Shown piece by piece: positions 1-8,645 of a stretch of 64,000 nucleotides of DNA. Source of the stretch: Sutcliffiella rhizosphaerae (GTDB lineage: Bacteria; Bacillota; Bacilli; Bacillales; Bacillaceae_I). The stretch lies in assembly GCF_917563925.1 (NCBI RefSeq), contig NZ_CAKJTJ010000017.1, forward strand, positions 1-64,000, given 5' to 3'. Under the pieces are notes generated by a model that searched no databases, was not told where the DNA came from, and saw nothing but the letters and a program-made list of their open reading frames with translations. Position 1 is the stretch's first letter. Each line of letters starts with the position of its first letter. The position numbers and the translations under genes are program-made.

Positions 1-397
1 ATTCACGAAGCATATGAAAATTAGCTGTCTTTTTCCCACGATCTCTGAAATTTACTAGCTTAATGATTTCTTCATGAATGAGATTCTGATAAGTCGTTGT
101 TGGAGCTCCTACGCCTGGATAAATGAAATCCTCATAACCTGTACCCCCACCAGCATTGATGTGGATGGATAGTAAGAAGTTAGCTCCCCATGCATTAGCT
201 GCGTTTGTACGTTGTGTGAGTGACAGAGTTTGATCTCCAGTCCGGCTCATTAGTATAGATACATCGTTATACTCATTAACGAGCATATCTCTAATAGGTG
301 TTGCAATCTGTAGATTAAGGTTCTTTTCTTGTAAACCGTTTCCTACAGCACCTGGATCTGTTCCACCATGACCTGAATCAATAAATATTTTTACCAT
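1..397 (-). CDS. N-acetylmuramoyl-L-alanine amidase (Amidase_3), C-terminus beyond window
   Basis: Zinc-dependent peptidoglycan amidase that cuts the bond between MurNAc and L-Ala. The 132 residues visible begin with 'MVKIFIDSGHGG' and continue 'TDPGAVG', a Glu-containing 'LQEKNLNLQ' and 'SIHINAGGG'. These are the His, Glu and His metal-ligand motifs of the Amidase_3 fold. The start is the ATG at 397, preceded by a GGTGAT-type ribosome site. There is no signal peptide, as expected for a phage endolysin that leaves the cell through a holin. It lies downstream of a holin and an XhlA-like gene on the same strand, the layout of a PBSX-type lysis cassette, so I infer a prophage lysin rather than a housekeeping autolysin. 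The C-terminal part is off the window edge. Confidence 0.85.
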   Translation of the reverse strand, partial: MVKIFIDSGHGGTDPGAVGNGLQEKNLNLQIATPIRDMLVNEYNDVSILMSRTGDQTLSLTQRTNAANAWGANFLLSIHINAGGGTGYEDFIYPGVGAPTTTYQNLIHEEIIKLVNFRDRGKKTANFHMLRE

Positions 398-515
398 GTT
401 TTATCACCTCATATAATTTTTTATGACACTATTAGATACAATGCTTGTACGATAGTCCCAAATTGATCACATTTCCGACACCTTCCCAAAAGAAAAAGCC
501 ACCCCGAAAGGCAGC

Positions 516-791
516 TTATAAACTTGATCTAGGTTTTTTATAACGTTTTGCTTGTTCACTATCACTTAAACTAACGGTGGTTGGATCCTGAACAACTCCT
601 AATGTGGCAAGCACTCCAAACAAAGCATTTACAACTTCAAAGCCCCATCCTTTAATTTCTTCTGTTAATTGAAAGTCTGTCAGCCCTACAGCGTGTGCCC
701 CTACCAACATTACCTCCACCAAAATAAATAGCTGTGTGATGAAAGAAATCACCCACAGCCTGTTAGAAAAACGTACTTTCCAGTTAATCAT
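516..791 (-). CDS. Phage holin (phi LC3 / XhlB-like)
   Basis: Small membrane protein of 91 residues, probably a holin that permeabilises the cytoplasmic membrane so the adjacent amidase can reach the wall. It begins 'MINWKVRF', typical of phi LC3-family holins. Two hydrophobic segments lie at about residues 11-33 and 52-70, and a short basic tail ends 'KRYKKPRSSL'. The start at 791 is chosen because AAAGGAGGAG lies just upstream; an in-frame longer version would begin inside the preceding gene. It sits between the XhlA-like gene (15 bases upstream) and the amidase (about 120 bases downstream), all on the minus strand and probably co-transcribed. Confidence 0.8.
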   Translation of the reverse strand: MINWKVRFSNRLWVISFITQLFILVEVMLVGAHAVGLTDFQLTEEIKGWGFEVVNALFGVLATLGVVQDPTTVSLSDSEQAKRYKKPRSSL

Positions 792-805
792 TCTTTTCTC
801 CTCCT

Positions 806-1057
806 TTATTGTTGTAAAACTGCATAAAAAATAGCCATCGCCCCACCAATAATCCCCACAATAAATGCGTTCGTTATGGATCGGCGTAGCCATTTAAGAT
901 CATCCTTAATTTCCGCTAAATCTTGTTTCATGTCTCGTATGTCTCTATCATGCAGCAATGATTTATCTTGTAAATCTCGTATACCCTTTTCGAATCTATT
1001 GTTGTTCTTTTTTAAATCCTCGATATCTTTTTTGATTTTTTCTTGCCAGATATCCAC
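806..1057 (-). CDS. XhlA-like phage lysis (haemolysin) protein
   Basis: 83-residue protein of the XhlA family. In PBSX, XhlA is membrane-associated and works with the holin and amidase in host lysis. The sequence is a charged coiled-coil region (about residues 5-60, rich in Lys, Asp and Glu), then 'LKWLRRSIT', then one C-terminal membrane segment ('FIVGIIGGAMAIFYAVL'). That is the expected XhlA architecture and the usual length is 80-90 residues. The GTG at 1057 is preferred because GGAGGA lies 7 bases upstream. An in-frame TTG at 1072 would overlap that ribosome site. Confidence 0.75.
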   Translation of the reverse strand: MDIWQEKIKKDIEDLKKNNNRFEKGIRDLQDKSLLHDRDIRDMKQDLAEIKDDLKWLRRSITNAFIVGIIGGAMAIFYAVLQQ

Positions 1058-1092
1058 ATTTACTTCCTCCAATCACTTGACCCCCTATAATG

Positions 1093-1176
1093 GTAATTAC
1101 GGATGTGTCTCGTTCACGTGCTGAGGCACTTGTTCGAACAGAAGCAAATTTCTTTCATAATGCTGCAGCAAAGTAG
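1093..1176 (+). pseudogene. Fragment of phage head-morphogenesis protein (SPP1 gp7-like C-terminus)
   Basis: A 27-codon open stretch ending in TAG reads '..RSRAEALVRTEANFFHNAAAK'. The pattern 'R-AE-L-RTE-N-F-H-N' matches the conserved C-terminal region of phage minor head proteins of the SPP1 gp7 family. There is no start codon or ribosome site and the preceding part is missing, so this is a scrap of a structural phage gene. It is on the strand opposite to the lysis cassette and lies just upstream of it, marking a rearranged prophage boundary. The family assignment is from the motif only. Confidence 0.45.
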
Positions 1177-1293
1177 GGAACGTAAGATTACATGGAAAAA
1201 GAAGTAAGAAGGTTAACAAACTTTTTAATATAACAGGAAAATGAATCACAAACACTGAATATAGTAGTATTCAACTAATGGGGGAAAAACTAA

Positions 1294-2217
1294 ATGAATC
1301 TCTTAGATATGAATAATATTTCTTCTAGTTTTGGAATAAAAACAATAGAATTTAAAACGCTTTCTGAACGAGCAATCCTCATTATTACGAGTGGTGAGGA
1401 TAAATTCATCCTAAAAGAGAAAGGAACTCTAGAACAAATAAAACGTGAAATCAAATTACTTAAACATCTTCAATATCATTTCATACACACTCAAACTCCT
1501 ATCATGAATGATTCTGGTGAATACACAGTATGTTATAAAAACAAAAACTACTGTATATACAATTATCTTGAAGGCTTAACCTTTCATGCAGAAGAGAGTT
1601 TACTGAACCCTTCCGTACCTAAATTACTTGGTGAAACAATTGCTCATTTAAATCAAGCAATGAAAACTATTCGTTTTTCCAATGAGTTTCCCAATAATGA
1701 TATATTCTTATCAGTGTACAGTTTCGCAGTCGATGAAATTGTCAAAGTAGATGCATCCGAACATTTAATTACAATTTATCAACAGTTAAAAGAAGATATA
1801 AAAGCAGTATTAAGTACTCTACCAAAACAAGTGATACATAGAGATGCGCATATTCATAATATTGTTATTAAAGATGATACCCTAGTAGGTTTAATTGATT
1901 TTGACTTAGCAGAAGTCAATGTTAATATTTTTGATATATGTTATTGTTCAACAAGTATATTAAGTGAAGTTTTTTCAAATGAGACGCAAAGATTAAACTG
2001 GTTATCTTTTGTTGGAGATTTAATAGCAAACTATAATCAGCATAACTCATTATCGATGATTGAAAAAAGGGGCATTTGGTATGTGATGCTTTGTATTCAA
2101 AGTGTATTTATGGCTTACTTTTCAAAAAATAAGGATATATTTAAATCTAATAAAGAAATGTTTCTTTGGATTTATGAAAATAAGAGTAACTTAGAACGTA
2201 AGTATTTGATTTCATAA
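1294..2217 (+). CDS. APH-family phosphotransferase
   Basis: 307-residue kinase-fold protein of the aminoglycoside phosphotransferase / homoserine kinase superfamily. The catalytic loop is 'HRDAHIHN' at residues 182-189 (Asp184 the catalytic base, Asn189 a metal ligand). It is followed by 'LIDFDLAEVN' at about 200-209, holding the DFD-type metal-binding Asp. The start at 1294 follows GGGGGAAAAACTAA, a good ribosome site. The real substrate cannot be read from sequence; antibiotic, choline, homoserine and fructosamine kinases share these motifs. It is a stand-alone gene between the prophage edge and amj. Codon use is AT-rich, as in the neighbouring intergenic region, so horizontal gain is possible but not shown. 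Confidence 0.7.
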   Translation: MNLLDMNNISSSFGIKTIEFKTLSERAILIITSGEDKFILKEKGTLEQIKREIKLLKHLQYHFIHTQTPIMNDSGEYTVCYKNKNYCIYNYLEGLTFHAEESLLNPSVPKLLGETIAHLNQAMKTIRFSNEFPNNDIFLSVYSFAVDEIVKVDASEHLITIYQQLKEDIKAVLSTLPKQVIHRDAHIHNIVIKDDTLVGLIDFDLAEVNVNIFDICYCSTSILSEVFSNETQRLNWLSFVGDLIANYNQHNSLSMIEKRGIWYVMLCIQSVFMAYFSKNKDIFKSNKEMFLWIYENKSNLERKYLIS

Positions 2218-2536
2218 AGTAATTTCTTGATGCTTTATGAATCGCTTGATTATGGAAGTTATCGCCAAATTATTTTCATTTACACTCAATATGCGTATTT
2301 TCGCTTGAATCCGATAGTAAACACCATCCTCCTAACCTAATTATCATTTCAAATGTCTCAAAGTGTTCTATTAGCTTCGGAATACAAACATAATAGGTAG
2401 ATTTTCATTCAGCATCATCATGCATGTTAAAAATATTGATCAATTTCCACTAGAAGCAAAACTAGAACTACTACTAACAAAAATTTAAAGTGTTGTAAAA
2501 TTAGGATAAAGTATTTTATGAATTGAAGGATGCTTA
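2218..2536. other. Intergenic region without convincing gene
   Basis: About 320 AT-rich bases between the APH-family gene and amj. A 22-codon ATG frame at 2420-2488 has no ribosome site and I do not call it. No clear terminator or promoter was recognised, although a SigM-type promoter for amj could be hidden here. Confidence 0.4.
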
Positions 2537-3352
2537 ATGGAATTTATAACAGAAAAATTACTATTCATAGCTTTGTTTATTTTTATTATTCATTCGATAG
2601 AAACACTTGCATACGCTGTGAGGCTATCAGGTGCAAGAGTAAAAATGATAGCTTCCGCATTATCACTCTTTAATATAATGGTTATCGTTTCAAGGCTCGC
2701 TAATATGATGCAGCAACCATTTACTGCTAGTTTGATTGATACCGCTCCAAAAGAGAATACATTGGAATTTGTTGAGGCTCAATATCGACTACTTATAGGC
2801 GCATCAACGGTAGGTACTTTTTTCGGCATTATTTTACTCCCTACTTTTGTTGCTTTATTCTCCAGAGCAATCATTCATTTGTCCCAGGAAAAAGGCTCTG
2901 TCCCTTCTTTAATGGCTAGAATCTTTTCGTTAGGTTATATAAGGCGAGGTATTACACATTTCAGCCTTCCAAAATTTTCTTATTTGAAAGATACTAGATT
3001 ATCGGATATACCAATAAAATTATTTTGTGCAAATATGATCATTACTGCCATATATACTATAGGAGTCTTGTCTGCTCTATATGCATCATTATTAGCTCCT
3101 GAACATAAAACTACCGCAATAATGTCATCTGGTTTAATAAATGGAATAGCAACCATTCTCTTAGTTATATTTATTGATCCGAAAATATCTGTACTTGCTG
3201 ACGATGTTGTTAATCAAAGAGGAAGTTATAATAAACTAAAAAGTATTTCGTTAATGATGGTTACTTCTAGATTATTAGGCACCGTACTTGCTCAACTCCT
3301 ATTCTTATGGGGAGCTAAATATATTGCATGGTTTACGAAGTTTATTGTATAA
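2537..3352 (+). CDS. amj: Lipid II flippase Amj (YdaH/DUF2837 family)
   Basis: 271-residue polytopic membrane protein that resembles Bacillus subtilis Amj (YdaH, 270 residues). Amj is the stress-induced alternative lipid II flippase that can replace MurJ in moving the peptidoglycan precursor across the membrane. The recognisable family stretch is near the N-terminus: 'HSIETLAYAVRLSGARV' followed by 'ALSLFNIMVIVSRLANMMQ'. About six hydrophobic segments are visible (near residues 7-25, 43-60, 87-110, 165-185, 195-212, 240-262). The start at 2537 has AAGGATG upstream. In B. subtilis amj is controlled by SigM; I cannot see a clear SigM promoter here. murJ is also in this window at 56895-58511. 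Assignment rests on recalled family resemblance. Confidence 0.75.
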   Translation: MEFITEKLLFIALFIFIIHSIETLAYAVRLSGARVKMIASALSLFNIMVIVSRLANMMQQPFTASLIDTAPKENTLEFVEAQYRLLIGASTVGTFFGIILLPTFVALFSRAIIHLSQEKGSVPSLMARIFSLGYIRRGITHFSLPKFSYLKDTRLSDIPIKLFCANMIITAIYTIGVLSALYASLLAPEHKTTAIMSSGLINGIATILLVIFIDPKISVLADDVVNQRGSYNKLKSISLMMVTSRLLGTVLAQLLFLWGAKYIAWFTKFIV

Positions 3353-3492
3353 ATTGGATTTATTAAACATCTCGCTTGATTTAAAAACATTATTTCTTTA
3401 AACTGCCCTTTTTATCCTATCTACACATTTGTCCCTTACCATCACCTAATATAGACATATGATAAATCACCTGAACTAAAGGTGGTGTAAAT

Positions 3493-3657
3493 ATGAGCGA
3501 TGGGCATAGAGATGGCAATAAAGGCGGATTTGCTTTTGTTGTTGTATTATTTATTTTGTTGATTATCGTTGGTGCTTCCTTCGTAGGCGGATCATACGGC
3601 GGTGGTTATGGCGGCGGCTGTGGCGGCGGCTACGGTGGCGGCTACGGTGGTTGGTAA
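3493..3657 (+). CDS. YjcZ-family small glycine-rich sporulation protein
   Basis: 54-residue protein. The central part 'GGFAFVVVLFILLIIVGASFVGG' (written here as consecutive pieces GGFAFVVVLF and ILLIIVGASFVGG) is the hallmark of the YjcZ/SscA-like sporulation family, in which a short N-terminus precedes a single membrane helix. The tail is unusual: about 20 residues of Gly-Gly-Tyr and Gly-Gly-Cys repeats ending in Trp. The start ATG at 3493 is preceded by AAAGGTGGTG, and a hairpin terminator follows at once. YjcZ-type peptides are spore-associated in Bacillus; function here is inferred from family only. It is transcribed alone. Confidence 0.8.
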   Translation: MSDGHRDGNKGGFAFVVVLFILLIIVGASFVGGSYGGGYGGGCGGGYGGGYGGW

Positions 3658-3666
3658 TAAGAAATT

Positions 3667-3697
3667 AGACTTCTCAATTTTGAGAGGTCTTTTTTTG
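3667..3697 (+). terminator. Rho-independent terminator of the YjcZ-like gene
   Basis: A hairpin with arms AGACTTCTC and GAGAGGTCT around AATTTT is followed by seven T residues, 10 bases after the stop codon. Confidence 0.85.
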
Positions 3698-3809
3698 GTA
3701 TTCTCGCAAAAAGTTTCCGTACAACATCCACGGCCTGAACTTTTCCTATATCCCCCCTATTTAAAATATAAAAGAGGCAGACCACACATCCACCTCTCTT
3801 CAAAAAACC

Positions 3810-5072
<1,263 letters not shown>

Positions 5073-5089
5073 TCATTCTCCTTTTAACA

Positions 5090-5345
5090 AAATACAAAAA
5101 AAAACCCATCCCTTCCATAAAAGAAGGGACGAGTTTATACGCGGTACCACCCTAATTGAAAAGCAAACTTTTGCTTTCCCACTTCATTTCCATAACGGTC
5201 AAAACCGTCTTTTGCTACTAAGCCCTAGCCGTTCCCAAAAGATGCTCGAGGAGGTAATTCATACAAATAGGTGTGCTGATTTTCACCGTCCATCAGCTCT
5301 CTGAAAACGTGCCTAAGCGTACTACTTATTCCTGTCTTTGCGCAG
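5090..5345 (-). promoter_or_regulatory. Tyrosine T-box leader of tyrS
   Basis: On the minus strand the untranslated leader carries the T-box core AGGGTGGTACCGCG at about 5139-5153. A terminator hairpin follows, with arms around GTCCCTTC and GAAGGGAT and a long T run near 5093-5130. Further upstream, GAATTACC in the specifier region places a UAC tyrosine codon at 5256-5254, followed by the conserved CTCCTCGAG-like stretch. An AGTA-type motif is near the 5' end. Uncharged tRNA-Tyr is expected to pair with the specifier and the T-box to form the antiterminator. A TTGACA at 5404-5399 is a candidate -35 element; I could not assign a convincing -10 at standard spacing. Confidence 0.92.
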
Positions 5346-5463
5346 ACTATAAATGATGTAATAAATATAAAGTCTTTTTACCATAAATCAAACCCTGTTG
5401 TCAATTATTTAACCATGAAAATTTTGGAAGAGTAAAAAAAATTATCGCTATAAAACCTCAATA

Positions 5464-5472
5464 TGCTATAAT
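5464..5472 (+). promoter_or_regulatory. Candidate extended -10 promoter of the class A PBP gene
   Basis: TGCTATAAT, an extended -10 element, lies 30 bases upstream of the PBP start codon. No good -35 box is visible at 17 bases, which is tolerable for an extended -10 promoter. Confidence 0.5.
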
Positions 5473-5502
5473 TAGATTGATTTGCCGGGGGGTAGATAAA
5501 TT

Positions 5503-8457
5503 ATGTCAAACTACGACAAGTTCAAAGAAAAATCGCAGTCTTTTTTTCGTTTTTTTGTAAATAAAAGCACGAAAAAAGGAGCCAACATTACATACTTAGT
5601 AATGTGGAACTTAATATTAATTTTTCTCGTTATCGGATTGATAGGAGTCTCCTTTGCGGGTGGCGCAGGTGCTGGATATTTTGCGGCCCTTGTCAGGGAA
5701 GAACCGATTCGCTCTTATGATGATATGAGACAAAACATTTACAACTACGAAGAATCTACAGAAATGTATTTTGCAGATGATGTCTATTTAGGAAAGTACC
5801 GCGCAGACTTATTGCGGGAAGAAGTCTCTTTGGATCAAGTATCAAAACATTTAATCAATGCGCTTGTTTCAACAGAGGATGAGTACTTTTATGAGCATGA
5901 AGGTGTTGTACCAAAAGCAATTGTACGTGCAATTGTGCAGGAAGTAACTAACTCAACTAACCAGACAGGTGGTAGTACCTTAACGCAACAGCTCATAAAA
6001 AACCAAGTCTTAACAGATGAAGTATCCTTTGATCGGAAAGCAAAGGAAATTCTTCTTGCACTTAGGTTGGAGAACTATTTCTCTAAAGAAGAAATCTTAG
6101 AAGCATACCTAAATGTATCTCCATTTGGTCGAGATGCTAATGGTCGAAATATTGCCGGAGCAAAAACGGCAGCGGAAGGCATTTTTGGGGTAGATATTAG
6201 TGAATTATCCATTCCACAAGCTGCGTTTATTGCTGGGTTACCTCAAAGCCCATTTGCCTATACTCCGTTCACAAGAACGGCCGAAGTGAAAGACTCTGAT
6301 GGGTTAGAGCCTGGGCTCCAAAGAATGAGGTATGTTCTTAGCAGAATGTATTCAATGGGCCACATTGATCAAAAGCAATATGAGGATGCTCTTGCTTATG
6401 ATATTAATAAGGATTTAACTTCACCAACAAATAGTGCAATTGATGATTATCCGTATGTTGCCTTTGAAATTGAAAATCGTGCTCAAAAAATTATTGCCGA
6501 GCAATTAGCTTTAAACGATGGTTATGAAAAAGAAGAATTAGAATCTAACGAAGAGTTGTATAGAGAATATATACAATTAGCTGATACTGCATTAAGGCAA
6601 AAAGGCTACATTATAAAAACTACTCTCGACAAAGACATTTACACGAAGATGAGAGAAATAACAGAAGAATTTCCTTACTTCGATCGAACCGTTGCCTATA
6701 AAAATGAAGAACAAGTTGATCAAGAGACTGGTGAACTCGTCAGGAGAAATGCCGAACAAGTCGGTGCCATATTATTGGATAACCAAACCGGTGCCATTAT
6801 CAGTTTTGTAGGTGGTCGTGATTTTAAAATAAGTGACCTAAACTTTGCTACCAATACGTGGCGACATAACGGTTCTACTATGAAACCATTGCTTGGGTAT
6901 GCACCAGCTTATGAGTTAGGAACGCTTCAACCTGGAAGTATCCTTGCGGATACACCTTTAACAGTCCGTGCTGGAGGACAAACGTGGACTCCAAATAACT
7001 GGAACAATCAGTTTAACGGGCTAGTAACAGCTAGGGAATCAGTAGCTTTATCACATAACTTATCTGCCATTCGTGGTTACATGGAAATCCTTCCACAAAG
7101 ACCAATGGATTTCTTATTTAAGCAAAATTTTAAAGAACTTACACAACAGGATGCTGGCAATATTTCAGCTGTACTTGGTTCTCCAGCAGTTGGGGTAAGT
7201 GTAGAAGAAAATACCGCTGGCTACGTAACATTTGCAAATGGTGGTAATTATGTTGAACCTTATTTAATTGAAAGCATCACAACGAAAGACGGAGAAGTGA
7301 TTTATGAGCATAACGTGGAGCCTGTTGAAATTTATTCTCCGCAAACTGCTTATTTAATGATTGATACGATGCGTGATACATTTAGAAGAGGTACTGCCAT
7401 CCCTGCTCGAAATAACCTACAGTTTTCTGCTGATTGGGCTGGTAAAACTGGTACAACTCAGGACACACATGATGTTTGGATGATGGGTTCAAATCCGAAA
7501 GTAACATTCGGATTATGGCTTGGCTATGATGAGCGGTATGTATTAGAAAAAATTAGTGGATATACTCCAACTCAACGCAGTCAAATGCTTTGGGCACAAT
7601 TATTAAATGGAGCTTACTCCACTAACCCTGATAAAGTCAGTACCTCTGAACAATTCCAAATGCCTGGTGGAATTGTCCGAAGAAGCTATTGTAAATTATC
7701 AGGTCTGCTTCCATCAGAATTATGTCAAAAAGCAGGATTAGTTGGGGATGATCTTTTCAATGCAAAATTTGCACCAACCAAGACTGACGATAGTTTAACA
7801 ACTGGAAAGTATGTACAAATTGGTGATGTTGCATATGCTCCACTAAGCTCTACACCTTCTGAATTTGTTAAGGAAGGTCCTATGCTAAAGCCAGATTTCT
7901 TAAAGAAATTGCAAATTGGAAGTATTGAAGAACTAGCTAAATATATGGATAACAAGGATGTTTTTAAAGGGCTGACCGTCCTATCTAAAGATCCACTGCC
8001 AACAAACAACTCAGCTCCAAAACAAGTCGGTGGAGTCAGCCTATCTGGAAATACATTATCTTGGTCAGGAAGCTCTGAAAAAGATGTCATTGGATATTAC
8101 GTTTACTTTAAACAAAATAGTTCAAGCTCAGCCAGAAAAATTGCTTCTGTGCAGGCTGGCGATGATTTGAACTCAAAAATATCCCAGGACACTGGACTTT
8201 TTTATGTAACAGCGGTCAATGCGAGCGGAAAAGAATCTTCTGCTTCCAACACTGTCAAGCGTGGAGATCCTGATAAAAAAGAAGAAGAAAAGAAAGAGAC
8301 AAAACCTGAAAACAAGCCACCTTCTAATGGCAACAGTGGTGGTGGCAACAGCGGCGGCGGCAACAGTGGCGGTGGCAACAACGGCGGCGGCAACAGCGGC
8401 GGTGATAACTCTACTGATCCCCCACCTGATGACAGCGGAGATGACGGAGACGATTAA
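5503..8457 (+). CDS. Class A penicillin-binding protein (transglycosylase/transpeptidase) with FN3-like and Gly-rich tail
   Basis: 984-residue bifunctional wall synthase that polymerises lipid II into glycan strands and cross-links stem peptides outside the membrane. A single membrane anchor lies at about residues 34-60. The GT51 domain follows, with 'EDEYFYEHEG' (catalytic Glu125), 'GGSTLTQQLIKN' and 'RKAKEILLALRLE'. The transpeptidase domain shows the serine motif STMK with Ser458, SHN at 517-519 and KTGT at 648-651. After about residue 820 a fibronectin type III-like module is visible (around 830-920), then a Lys/Glu linker and a Gly/Asn repeat tail ending in acidic residues. Length exceeds the 700-900 residues usual for PBP1. 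The gene lies divergently from tyrS. The ATG follows CCGGGGGG(T). Which B. subtilis paralogue it corresponds to is unclear. Confidence 0.92.
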   Translation: MSNYDKFKEKSQSFFRFFVNKSTKKGANITYLVMWNLILIFLVIGLIGVSFAGGAGAGYFAALVREEPIRSYDDMRQNIYNYEESTEMYFADDVYLGKYRADLLREEVSLDQVSKHLINALVSTEDEYFYEHEGVVPKAIVRAIVQEVTNSTNQTGGSTLTQQLIKNQVLTDEVSFDRKAKEILLALRLENYFSKEEILEAYLNVSPFGRDANGRNIAGAKTAAEGIFGVDISELSIPQAAFIAGLPQSPFAYTPFTRTAEVKDSDGLEPGLQRMRYVLSRMYSMGHIDQKQYEDALAYDINKDLTSPTNSAIDDYPYVAFEIENRAQKIIAEQLALNDGYEKEELESNEELYREYIQLADTALRQKGYIIKTTLDKDIYTKMREITEEFPYFDRTVAYKNEEQVDQETGELVRRNAEQVGAILLDNQTGAIISFVGGRDFKISDLNFATNTWRHNGSTMKPLLGYAPAYELGTLQPGSILADTPLTVRAGGQTWTPNNWNNQFNGLVTARESVALSHNLSAIRGYMEILPQRPMDFLFKQNFKELTQQDAGNISAVLGSPAVGVSVEENTAGYVTFANGGNYVEPYLIESITTKDGEVIYEHNVEPVEIYSPQTAYLMIDTMRDTFRRGTAIPARNNLQFSADWAGKTGTTQDTHDVWMMGSNPKVTFGLWLGYDERYVLEKISGYTPTQRSQMLWAQLLNGAYSTNPDKVSTSEQFQMPGGIVRRSYCKLSGLLPSELCQKAGLVGDDLFNAKFAPTKTDDSLTTGKYVQIGDVAYAPLSSTPSEFVKEGPMLKPDFLKKLQIGSIEELAKYMDNKDVFKGLTVLSKDPLPTNNSAPKQVGGVSLSGNTLSWSGSSEKDVIGYYVYFKQNSSSSARKIASVQAGDDLNSKISQDTGLFYVTAVNASGKESSASNTVKRGDPDKKEEEKKETKPENKPPSNGNSGGGNSGGGNSGGGNNGGGNSGGDNSTDPPPDDSGDDGDD

Positions 8458-8469
8458 ACCATCTTAAGT

Positions 8470-8639
8470 AAAAGAGGCTGGGACATAACTATAATGTCCA
8501 ACGCTAAAGACGAATAATTTTGGTTAAGAAAGCCCTTTAATAGTAAAAATCCGAACTAATTCAACATTCTAATCATAGAATCATGAATTGTAGTTCGGAT
8601 TTTTCTTTAGCTAAAATACTTTTGTCCCAGCCTCTTTTT
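8470..8639. repeat. Nested inverted-repeat element downstream of the PBP gene
   Basis: Outer arms at 8470-8488 (AAAAGAGGCTGGGACATAA) and 8620-8639 (TTTTGTCCCAGCCTCTTTTT) pair almost perfectly over about 18 bases. Inner arms at 8545-8558 and 8591-8604 (AAAAATCCGAACTA and its complement) pair perfectly. The element has a T run on each outer side, so it could act as a bidirectional terminator for the PBP gene. The outer motif is of a kind I recall as common between genes in Bacillaceae. No coding frame is apparent. Confidence 0.75.
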
Positions 8640-8645
8640 ATAGAA

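Noticed and set aside
2420-2488. 22-codon ATG frame upstream of amj
   Set aside because: Too short, no ribosome site, no recognisable family.
8219-8467. Ala/Val-rich frame overlapping the end of the PBP gene
   Set aside because: It is a shifted reading of the Gly-Asn repeat region; no own ribosome site.
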